Shown piece after piece: positions 1 through 6,430 of a stretch of 10,066 bases of DNA. Each line of letters opens with the position of its first letter. Position 1 is the first letter of the stretch. A program made the translations under genes and the position numbers. Under the pieces are notes generated by a model. It saw nothing but the letters and a program-made list of their open reading frames with translations. It did not search any database and was not told where the DNA came from. Source of the stretch: Opitutaceae bacterium (GTDB lineage Bacteria > Verrucomicrobiota > Verrucomicrobiia > Opitutales > Opitutaceae); NCBI GenBank assembly GCA_023269455.1, contig JAHFTG010000065.1, forward strand, positions 1 to 10,066, in the 5' to 3' direction.

Positions 1-1
1 C

Positions 2-352
2 ACCGTCATCGCGCGCGGCCGCGTCGGCCAGACCTATAACATTGGGGGCAACAACGAGCGCCAAAACATCGACCTCGTCCGCCTGCTCTGCGCCCTGCTC
101 GACGACCTTCGCCCGCGCCCTGACGGCCGATCCTACGCTGACCAGATCACTTTCGTGACCGACCGCCCCGGCCACGACCTCCGCTACGCCATCGACGCCT
201 CAAAAATCCGCCGCGAACTAGGCTGGAAGCCCAAGCAGGACCACACCTCCGGCTTCCGCAAAACCGTCCAGTGGTATCTCGATAACGAAGCCTGGACCTC
301 CGCCATTTTAAACGGCTCCTACAAACTCCAACGCCTCGGCACCCAAGCCTGA
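2..352 (+). CDS. rfbB: dTDP-glucose 4,6-dehydratase, C-terminal part (partial at left edge)
   Basis: This is the last 116 residues of a dTDP-glucose 4,6-dehydratase, which converts dTDP-glucose to dTDP-4-keto-6-deoxyglucose in the cytoplasm, the second step of dTDP-rhamnose synthesis. The reading frame is open from base 2, so the catalytic N-terminal Rossmann half lies outside the window. Visible family signatures are GQTYNIGGNNERQN near the start, then ITFVTDRPGHDLRYAID, in which the RPGHD-RYAID block is typical of RmlB substrate-binding regions, then ELGWKP and the terminal tryptophan-rich segment FRKTVQWYLDN. The end carries about 20 residues after WYLDN, as usual. The stop is four bases before rfbA, and the junction has no clear ribosome binding site, which suggests coupled translation. 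Other sugar-nucleotide dehydratases of the extended SDR family are possible, but adjacency to rfbA and the motifs make RfbB by far the best call. Confidence 0.93.
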   Translation, partial: TVIARGRVGQTYNIGGNNERQNIDLVRLLCALLDDLRPRPDGRSYADQITFVTDRPGHDLRYAIDASKIRRELGWKPKQDHTSGFRKTVQWYLDNEAWTSAILNGSYKLQRLGTQA

Positions 353-360
353 TTCCATGA
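347..360 (+). other. Stop-start junction GCCTGATTCCATGA, copy 1 of a repeated junction
   Basis: This 14-base segment joins the stop of rfbB and the start of rfbA. It matches the junction at 4364-4377 at 13 of 14 positions, with TGA stop, four spacer bases and ATG start in both. Confidence 0.55.
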
Positions 361-1238
361 GCATCCCATCACGCAAAGGTATCGTCCTCGCCGGCGGCTC
401 AGGCACCCGGCTCTACCCGCTCACCATCGCCGTCTCCAAGCAGCTCATGCCGGTTTACGACAAACCCATGATCTACTACCCGCTCTCAGTGCTCATGCTC
501 GCCGGTCTCCGCGAGATCCTGATCATTTCCACGCCGCTCGATCTTCCCCTCTTTAAACGACTCCTCGGCGACGGCTCCCACTTCGGCCTCACCTTGAGCT
601 ACGCCGAACAGCCCAGCCCCGACGGCCTCGCTCAAGCCTTCACCATCGCCGCCGATTGCGGCTTTCTCGGCCAACACGACTCCGCGGCCCTCGTGCTCGG
701 CGACAATCTCTTTTACGGCCACGACTTCGCCACCTCCGTGCAAGCCGCCAGCGCCCAACCCGGCGGCGCAACCATCTTCGGCTACCACGTTGCTGAACCC
801 TCCGCTTACGGCGTCGTCGAATTCGCCCCCGACGGCCGCGTGCTCTCCCTCGAAGAAAAGCCAAAACAACCCAAGTCTAACTACGCCGTCCCCGGGCTTT
901 ATTTCTACGACGCCGACGTCGTATCCCTCGCCCGCAGTCTGAAACCCAGCGCCCGCGGCGAACTCGAAATCACCGATCTCAATCGCCTGTATTTGGAACG
1001 CGGCGATCTCCGCGTAGAGCTCCTCGGCCGAGGCACCGCGTGGCTCGACACCGGCACGCACGACAGCCTCCTCGAAGCCGCCCAGTTCGTCTCCGTCATC
1101 GAAAACCGCCAAGGCCTGAAAATCGCCTGCCTGGAAGAAATCGCCTTCCGCCAAGGCTGGCTCGACCGCGCCGGCCTCGACGCCCAGATCACCCGCCTCG
1201 GCAAGTCCAGCTACGGTGCCTATCTTTCACGCCTCTAA
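357..1238 (+). CDS. rfbA: Glucose-1-phosphate thymidylyltransferase
   Basis: This enzyme joins dTTP and glucose-1-phosphate to make dTDP-glucose plus pyrophosphate, the first step of the dTDP-rhamnose pathway. The product is 293 residues, the normal length of RmlA. The N-terminal nucleotide-binding loop GGSGTRLYP is at residues 13-21, followed by SKQLMPVYDKPMIYYPL (27-43), QPSPDGLAQAF (85-95), GDN with the metal-binding aspartate at residue 116, YGVVEF (151-156), EEKPKQPKSNYAVPGLYFYD (166-185), GELEITDLNRLYL (201-213) and WLDTGTHDSLLEA with the second metal aspartate at 231. All expected active-site segments are intact. The ATG lies four bases after the rfbB stop and leaves a six-residue lead before the first beta strand, so the start is well placed, although no Shine-Dalgarno sequence is visible. 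In most genomes rfbC and rfbD sit beside this pair; here they must be upstream or elsewhere. Base composition is GC-rich with C-ending codons. Confidence 0.97.
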   Translation: MSIPSRKGIVLAGGSGTRLYPLTIAVSKQLMPVYDKPMIYYPLSVLMLAGLREILIISTPLDLPLFKRLLGDGSHFGLTLSYAEQPSPDGLAQAFTIAADCGFLGQHDSAALVLGDNLFYGHDFATSVQAASAQPGGATIFGYHVAEPSAYGVVEFAPDGRVLSLEEKPKQPKSNYAVPGLYFYDADVVSLARSLKPSARGELEITDLNRLYLERGDLRVELLGRGTAWLDTGTHDSLLEAAQFVSVIENRQGLKIACLEEIAFRQGWLDRAGLDAQITRLGKSSYGAYLSRL

Positions 1239-1257
1239 AAACCAGCCCTACAACCAT

Positions 1258-2130
1258 ATGGAAACCATCAAGATCTACGTCGGCACCCAGCCGCAGCAAA
1301 TGCTCACGGTCAAAGTGCTCGACCACTCCATCAAGAAACACACCCGGCATCCCGTGGAGGTGTTTCCCCTGTTCAAAGCCGATATCGCCATCCCGATGCC
1401 CAAGGACCCGAAGAATAAACCGCGCACCCCTTTTTCCTTCCAGCGCTTCTTCATTCCCCAGCTCAACGGCTACACCGGCCGCGCCATCTACCTGGATTCC
1501 GACATGCACGTCTTCCAGGACATCGCCAATCTCTGGAATTATCCCATGAACGGCGCCGATGTCCTTTCCGCCTACGAATCCGGCGGCACCGGCGAAAACA
1601 AGGTCCGCAAACCTCAATTCGCCGTCATGCTCATGGACTGCGGCCAACTCAAATGGGACATCGCCGAGATCGTCCGCCGCATGGACAACGGTGATTTCGT
1701 TTACGAAGACCTCATGTATAAAATGTGCGTCGCCCGCGATCCCCGCCCCGTGATCGAACGCGAATGGAACTCGCTCGAATACTACGAGGCCGGCCGCACG
1801 TGCAACCTGCACTACACCGACATGAACACCCAGCCGTGGCTCACCACCGAAAACAAATACACCTCCGTCTGGGTCACTGAGCTCATCGACGCCGTCCAAA
1901 AAGGCAGCATCTCCCCCGCCTACCTCCGCGATGAAGTGCTCGCCGGCAACGTCCGCCCCTCCCTGCTCTTCCAGGTCAAAAAACAACAGCCCGATCCCGC
2001 CCGCCTCTCAAGCACCGCACGCTTCCTCGACCGCTTCTTCATCGCGCCTCATTGCCGCAACAAATCCACCAGTTCCTTCCAGATGGCCCGCATGAAACTG
2101 GCCGCCAAACTGGCCGCGGCGCTCAATTGA
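1258..2130 (+). CDS. GT8-like glycosyltransferase (GT-A fold)
   Basis: This looks like a cytoplasmic retaining glycosyltransferase of the GT8 type that adds one sugar to a growing surface glycan. From the ATG at 1258 the protein is 290 residues. It opens with a beta strand, IKIYVGTQPQQ, as expected for a nucleotide-sugar fold. The segment FSFQRFFIPQLNGYTGRAIYLDSDMHVF (59-86) contains the metal-binding D-S-D at residues 80-82, and HYTDMNTQPW (185-194) matches in position and shape the GT8 C-terminal histidine-to-tryptophan motif. The C-terminal 50 residues are basic and may touch membrane or partner proteins. A GTG at 1216 could add 14 residues, but it overlaps rfbA by 23 bases and places untypical sequence before the first strand, so I prefer 1258, 19 bases after rfbA. 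No Shine-Dalgarno sequence is seen for either start. Donor and acceptor sugars cannot be read from the sequence. Confidence 0.85.
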   Translation: METIKIYVGTQPQQMLTVKVLDHSIKKHTRHPVEVFPLFKADIAIPMPKDPKNKPRTPFSFQRFFIPQLNGYTGRAIYLDSDMHVFQDIANLWNYPMNGADVLSAYESGGTGENKVRKPQFAVMLMDCGQLKWDIAEIVRRMDNGDFVYEDLMYKMCVARDPRPVIEREWNSLEYYEAGRTCNLHYTDMNTQPWLTTENKYTSVWVTELIDAVQKGSISPAYLRDEVLAGNVRPSLLFQVKKQQPDPARLSSTARFLDRFFIAPHCRNKSTSSFQMARMKLAAKLAAALN

Positions 2131-2158
2131 GCCGGGCACCCAGGCAACTCTTGCGCCC

Positions 2159-4369
2159 ATGATCGTCGGCTGGAAAGTCTCTACTCAAAATCTCAACGTG
2201 GCGAGTGTGCGGTATCGCGCCTTGCTACCCGCGCTCGCGTTGAAAAAGCAGCGGATCAAAAGCCGTTTTTTCCATAAAAACCCTGAGCGCAACCTTCGCG
2301 GTCTGGACGCACTGGTCTTGGTCAAGAGCACCCACTTCAAGGATTATGTTTTCGCGCAACAAGCCGCCATGCACGGGATCCCCATAATCCTGGATCTATG
2401 CGACCATATCTTCGTTCCCGGCTACACCAACAACACCCTCACCCCGCCCGGCACCATCTTCGCCTCACTCGCGAGCCTGGCTCAGGCGATTGTCGTCACC
2501 ACCGAGCCGCTGGCCGCACAAGTTAAGGCCCATCTCGGAAATCACCGCCCGCCCGTTTATATCATTCCCGATGGCGCCAAACCCCGGCACTGGCCGCTCT
2601 CCCTGCACCTTCGCACGGCCGGCTCGGGCATCCTTAAACGATTTCAAAAACCCGCCGCTCCCCGCCCGCCCGCGCCGTGGCACAAACATCTCTACCGGTT
2701 CGGCCGCGCTTGCCTTGAACCCATCCGCCCCATCCCCACGCCCACACGCCACCGCCTGCTCTGGTTCGGCAATCACGGAGCCGATTATGCGAAGTTCGGC
2801 CTGCTCGATTTACTTATCATCAAAGACGACCTCGAACGCATTGCCCGCGAGTTCGATGTCGAACTCATCGTCGTATCGAACCACAAACATAAATACCTAG
2901 AAAACATCCAACCGCTCGCAATCAATTCGCGCTACTTTGAGTGGTCCGAGCGCACCGTCAGTCGTCTGCTGAAGACCTCTCCGCTCGTCCTCATCCCCAA
3001 TTCACGGGATGATTTCAGTCTTTGCAAATCCGCCAACCGGGCCGTCCTCGCCTTGCAAGCCGGCGCCCCCGTGGTCGCCACTCGCACCATCGCTTTGGAG
3101 CCCTTGGCCGACTGCATCCGCTTCGATGATTTTTACCACGGCATCAAGGCCTATCTGAGCTCGCCCGAGTTAATTCAAGACGACACTCGCCATGCCCGCG
3201 ACCTCATCACCCGCGAATTCGGTCCGGCCCGCATCGCCGGACTTTGGACACAGGTCCTCCGCGAGGTGAGTCGCAACCCGCCGCCCGCACCGCACCTTCT
3301 CACCCTTCTGAACCTGATTCAGGATCTCTATCTCATCCTGCCCATCCTGCTCGAATGCCAGCGACAGCAGATCCCCACACTCACTTATTGCAGCGGCAAA
3401 CTGCTCAACTCCTCTCCCCGCGTCCTAAAAGCCCTTCGCGAGCACGGCCTCCCCTTCTGGATCATCGACTCCGTCAAAGAGCTTCCCCCGCTGCCTGCAT
3501 CTGCGAAAGCACTCCTCACCGCTGCGGAAACCAGCCTCGGCGCGCATAAACTGGCCCACGAATTAACCCTCCACGCAAACCGCCAGGGGCTCTACACCGT
3601 CACCCTGCAACACGGCTTTGAAAACGTCGGCCTCACCTACGACGACGCCGTGCACCCCATCGGCACCATCACCTTCGCTGCCCAATCCATTTTCACTTGG
3701 GGCCCGCCCGGGCTTTTACACCCGCTCATTTCCGATCACGCCCGGCGCAAATGCATCGTCACCGGCATCACTAAATTCCCCCGCGCCACCGATGATCTCC
3801 CCGCCGGTTTGCTCCCACCCGGCGATCACTTGATCGGCGTCTTCGAAAACCTCCACTGGCATCGTTATTCCGAAGCCTACAAAGCGTTCTTCATCGAGGG
3901 CATCATCCAATCTGCCCGCCAATTCCCCCAACTCACCTTTATCGTCAAACCCCATCACGCCGGTCTCTGGCTCTCGTCCCACTCACACGGCGCGCTCCCC
4001 GCCAACGTCATCGTCATCAACCCGGCCGTCCCGCCTTGGGAAAACTTTACCGCCAGCGCCCTCCTCCCCCGCGTCCGGGCCGTCTTCACCACTCCTTCGA
4101 CCGTTGCGCTCGATGCCGCCCGCCTCGGCCTTCCCGTGGCGATCATTTCCGCCGATCTCGATCTCCCCGCCTACCAACCTCTCCCCCTCATCACCCAACC
4201 CGACGACTGGACCGGCTTCCTCCGCGCCCTCGAAACCCCCGAAACCCATCGCGCCCTCGCCGACCAATCCCAACGCTTCGTTACCCGCACCCTTGCCCCC
4301 CTCGACGGCGTCCAGGAAATCGTTCGTCACCTCGCCCTCGCGACGAACACCCCTGCCGCAGTCGCCTGA
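2159..4369 (+). CDS. Two-domain glycosyltransferase, apparent GT-B plus GT-B fusion
   Basis: This 736-residue protein is about twice the length of a single glycosyltransferase and looks like two GT-B enzymes in tandem. The first half (about 1-370) starts with VSTQNLNVASVRYRALLPAL, a family-style opening, has ILDLCDHIF near 77-85, the interdomain strand LLWFGNHGADYAKFG at 200-214, and a donor-site-like segment NSRDDFSLCKSANRAVLALQAGAPVVAT at 281-308, in the manner of GT4-like proteins. The second half (about 380-730) has LQHGFENVG (483-491), a TWGPPG turn (513-518), TGITKFP (535-541), VKPHH (596-600) and FTTPSTVALDAARLGLPVAII (643-663). That order resembles the CDP-glycerol glycerophosphotransferase and capsule transferase type of GT-B proteins, although overall identity is probably low. 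The proline-rich stretch near 164-196 lies inside the first half. The ATG is 28 bases after the preceding stop with no Shine-Dalgarno sequence. Two successive sugar or phospho-alditol additions are an inference, and one half could be non-catalytic. Confidence 0.8.
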   Translation: MIVGWKVSTQNLNVASVRYRALLPALALKKQRIKSRFFHKNPERNLRGLDALVLVKSTHFKDYVFAQQAAMHGIPIILDLCDHIFVPGYTNNTLTPPGTIFASLASLAQAIVVTTEPLAAQVKAHLGNHRPPVYIIPDGAKPRHWPLSLHLRTAGSGILKRFQKPAAPRPPAPWHKHLYRFGRACLEPIRPIPTPTRHRLLWFGNHGADYAKFGLLDLLIIKDDLERIAREFDVELIVVSNHKHKYLENIQPLAINSRYFEWSERTVSRLLKTSPLVLIPNSRDDFSLCKSANRAVLALQAGAPVVATRTIALEPLADCIRFDDFYHGIKAYLSSPELIQDDTRHARDLITREFGPARIAGLWTQVLREVSRNPPPAPHLLTLLNLIQDLYLILPILLECQRQQIPTLTYCSGKLLNSSPRVLKALREHGLPFWIIDSVKELPPLPASAKALLTAAETSLGAHKLAHELTLHANRQGLYTVTLQHGFENVGLTYDDAVHPIGTITFAAQSIFTWGPPGLLHPLISDHARRKCIVTGITKFPRATDDLPAGLLPPGDHLIGVFENLHWHRYSEAYKAFFIEGIIQSARQFPQLTFIVKPHHAGLWLSSHSHGALPANVIVINPAVPPWENFTASALLPRVRAVFTTPSTVALDAARLGLPVAIISADLDLPAYQPLPLITQPDDWTGFLRALETPETHRALADQSQRFVTRTLAPLDGVQEIVRHLALATNTPAAVA

Positions 4370-4377
4370 TCCCATGA
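4364..4377 (+). other. Stop-start junction GCCTGATCCCATGA, copy 2 of a repeated junction
   Basis: This is the second copy of the junction seen between rfbB and rfbA, here joining the fused glycosyltransferase and the following glycosyltransferase. There is no Shine-Dalgarno sequence, so both starts are probably reached by translational coupling. Confidence 0.55.
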
Positions 4378-5525
4378 ACTGGAATCTCTTTTCGCTCACC
4401 AAGCCCGCCGCGCCCAAACTGCGTCCACCCGCCAACGCCCCTGTCGGCGATCCACAAGCGCCCCTGCGCATTCTCATCGTCGCCAACGCCCTCATCCCCA
4501 CCGTCCAGATCAGCCTGCTTCTTCCCCTCGCTCCACTCACTCAAACCGGCCGGGCCCACCTTCATCTGATCACCGAAAAGGATATCGTCCTCAGGACCAA
4601 AGAAAATGCCTCCCCCGGGACATTCGCCGGCCTGTTCGATCTCCTGCGCCCCACGCATGTGGTCTTCTGCCGCTACAGCGGCCCCGGCGGCCCCGGCCTC
4701 CTCAAAGAAGCCACCCTCCGTCATCTGCCTTCGATCTATATCATCGACGACGACCTGCTCAACGTCCCCCGCGAACTCGGCGAACAGAAATACCTTTTTC
4801 ATAACGACCCCGCCCGCCTCACCTGCGTCAACGACCTCCTTCGCACCGTTGATCTCGTTTATTGCTCCAACTCCCGCCTCGCCGAAAAACTTCGCGCCCA
4901 AGGCATCACCGACCGCCTCCACGTCCCCCCGTTTTTTTGCACTCCTCCTTGGATCAAGCCGCCCGCTCCCCACCCCAGCGGCACCCTTGGCTATATGGGA
5001 TTCGATCACGCCCACGACTTCGCCCTCGTTCTCCCCGCACTCGTCAAAATCCTCCATCGCCACCCGCAGTTAACCTTCGAGCTTTTCGGCAAAATTCCCC
5101 GCCCCGCCGCACTTCATCCCTTCGGCGACCGGGTCCGCGTCCTTCCCGCCGTCTCCGATTACGAACAATTCCTGCACGCCCTTGCCGACCGTCATTGGGA
5201 CATCGGCATCTGCCCGCTTGCCGCCACCCCGTTTAACCAAGTCAAAAACATCAACAAATGGATGGAATACACTGCCGTCGGCACCGCCGTGATCGCCTCC
5301 CAAAACACCATTTATGACGACTGCTGCGCCCAAGGCTGCGGCCTGCTCGTGGACGACGACGGCTGGGAATCCGCCCTCAACGATCTCATCACCCAACCCG
5401 CCCAACGCCTTCATCAGATAAACCTCGCCCAAGCCCGCCTCCGCGCAACCTATTCCCCGGAAACCCTCATCACTCAAATTCAACATGCCTTTTCACTCGC
5501 CGAAAGCAGCCACCGCATCGCATGA
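4374..5525 (+). CDS. GT-B (GT4-like) glycosyltransferase
   Basis: This 383-residue protein is a probable cytoplasmic glycosyltransferase of the GT4 kind. An N-terminal tail of about 30 residues rich in proline and alanine comes before the first strand LRILIVANALIPTVQISLLLPL (31-52). Next come HVVFCRYSG (95-103), IYIIDDDLLNVP (121-132), which is the acidic run seen in many O-antigen glycosyltransferases, DLVYCSNSRLAEKLRAQG (160-177), the second Rossmann domain starting at LGYMGFDHAHDFALVLPAL (205-223), and the donor-binding segment WDIGICPLAATPFNQVKNINKWMEYTAVGTAVIAS (275-309). The frame is open further upstream to 4104, but that part overlaps the previous gene and is low-complexity out-of-frame sequence, so the ATG at 4374, four bases after the preceding stop, is the sensible start. 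It overlaps the next gene by four bases. A run of six C followed by G and seven T at 4925-4938 lies inside the gene. The sugar specificity is unknown. Confidence 0.86.
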   Translation: MNWNLFSLTKPAAPKLRPPANAPVGDPQAPLRILIVANALIPTVQISLLLPLAPLTQTGRAHLHLITEKDIVLRTKENASPGTFAGLFDLLRPTHVVFCRYSGPGGPGLLKEATLRHLPSIYIIDDDLLNVPRELGEQKYLFHNDPARLTCVNDLLRTVDLVYCSNSRLAEKLRAQGITDRLHVPPFFCTPPWIKPPAPHPSGTLGYMGFDHAHDFALVLPALVKILHRHPQLTFELFGKIPRPAALHPFGDRVRVLPAVSDYEQFLHALADRHWDIGICPLAATPFNQVKNINKWMEYTAVGTAVIASQNTIYDDCCAQGCGLLVDDDGWESALNDLITQPAQRLHQINLAQARLRATYSPETLITQIQHAFSLAESSHRIA

Positions 5526-6418
5526 AAAATCCCTTTAAATCCCTGCTTCAAAAACCGCCGGCGACTCCCGCCAAAGCCGCGACCACACCGCCAGCGCTCC
5601 GTCATCAAAAAAGCCCCGTTCCTTTTGCCGGCCACGCGACCAATCAGATAAAGTCCGGCTCCGTCGAATTCCTCTCCGATGCCGACTTGCAGCGCCTCAA
5701 CGAACTGCTCCCGTGGCAGTGTTTCACCGCCGACACCCAAGGCCGGCGCTTCGGCGATACCGCTTGGAACGGCAAACGTGACACCCCTCAAATCATCCCC
5801 GATCGGCGCATCCTCCAAATGCACCAAGCCTTCAACCTGGCCGGAAAATCCGTTCTGGAAGTCGGCTGCTTCGAGGGCATCCACACGATCGCCCTCGCCC
5901 AATGCGGAGCCACCGTCCAAGCCATTGATTCCCGCATCGAAAACGTCGTCAAAACCATCGTCCGCTGCAACCTCCTCGGTTTCTCGCCCACCGTAAGCGT
6001 ATGCGATCTCGAAACCCCCGCCGACGTTTCCCGCCTGCCCAAATCTGATTTTGTCCACCATGTCGGTGTCCTCTATCACCTCAAAGACTCGGTCGCACAC
6101 CTGATCAAGCTGGCCGACCTCGCCCGTCACGGTGTTCTCCTCGACACCCACTACGCCACTCCCGAAATGGCCGTCGCGACCCATACCGTCCAAGGCAAAG
6201 AGTATAAATACTATCCATATAAAGAAAAAGGCCGCGACGAGGTCTTCTCAGGTATGTATGATCACGCCAAATGGCTCTTGCTGGATGATATTAAAGCCAT
6301 CCTCACTGCCGCCGGCTTCACCGACATCACGATTCTCACCGATGCCGTCCAACGCAACGGCCCTCGCGTCACTTTGCTGGCGGCGGCACCAGGCATCGAC
6401 AAATCCCGTTCATCCTAA
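5522..6418 (+). CDS. SAM-dependent class I methyltransferase, CmoB/DUF1698-like
   Basis: This 298-residue protein is a probable methyltransferase using S-adenosylmethionine, with a sugar of the surface glycan as a likely acceptor. After about 45 residues of proline- and alanine-rich sequence there is PWQCFTADTQGRRFGDTAWNGKR (64-86) and IPDRRILQMH (92-101), an arrangement seen in CmoB-like proteins. The SAM site is clear: KSVLEVGCFEGIHTIALA (109-126) is motif I, AIDSRIENV with the ribose-binding acidic residue at 136 follows, then FVHHVGVLYHLKDS (177-190) is motif IV-like, and GVLLDTHY (204-211) comes after. Length is slightly below that of tRNA enzyme CmoB (about 320 residues). The genomic setting between glycosyltransferases argues for glycan rather than tRNA modification, but this is inference. 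It starts at an ATGA overlap with the previous gene, so translation is probably coupled. The patch at about 6195-6240 encoding KEYKYYPYKEKG is AT-rich compared with the rest. Confidence 0.85.
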   Translation: MKNPFKSLLQKPPATPAKAATTPPALRHQKSPVPFAGHATNQIKSGSVEFLSDADLQRLNELLPWQCFTADTQGRRFGDTAWNGKRDTPQIIPDRRILQMHQAFNLAGKSVLEVGCFEGIHTIALAQCGATVQAIDSRIENVVKTIVRCNLLGFSPTVSVCDLETPADVSRLPKSDFVHHVGVLYHLKDSVAHLIKLADLARHGVLLDTHYATPEMAVATHTVQGKEYKYYPYKEKGRDEVFSGMYDHAKWLLLDDIKAILTAAGFTDITILTDAVQRNGPRVTLLAAAPGIDKSRSS

Positions 6419-6421
6419 GGA
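6417..6421 (+). promoter_or_regulatory. Shine-Dalgarno AAGGA for TTG-started glycosyltransferase
   Basis: AAGGA overlaps the stop codon of the methyltransferase gene and lies nine bases before the TTG at 6431. It supports the TTG as the start, and it contrasts with the genes to the left, which have no clear ribosome binding site. Confidence 0.6.
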
Positions 6422-6430
6422 ATCCCCAAC

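Noticed and set aside
1040..1549. Plus-strand open frame of 169 codons across the rfbA and GT8 border
   Set aside because: It is made of Arg, Pro and Ser repeats typical of reading GC-rich genes out of frame, and it overlaps two well supported genes.
1189..1986. Long minus-strand open frame of 265 codons opposite the GT8-like gene
   Set aside because: Its protein is rich in Gly, Val, Asp and Glu with no domain I recognise, and the plus strand carries a convincing glycosyltransferase. It is explained by C-ending codon bias. The same holds for 486-1154, 3983-4540, 4281-5063 and 5480-6193 on the minus strand.
2131..2158. Short GC-rich gap with GGGCACCC as a terminator hairpin
   Set aside because: The loop would be only two bases and no T-run follows, and the following gene continues the same pathway.
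4104..4373. Upstream extension of the glycosyltransferase frame starting at 4104
   Set aside because: The 90 added residues are Pro- and Ser-rich, overlap the C-terminus of the fused glycosyltransferase, and have no fold signature. The ATG at 4374 fits family length.
6200..6226. AT-rich patch with TATAAA that could be an internal promoter ahead of the export genes
   Set aside because: It codes for the KEYKYYPYKEKG segment of the methyltransferase, lacks a matching upstream -35 box that I can see, and promoter consensus in this organism is unknown.
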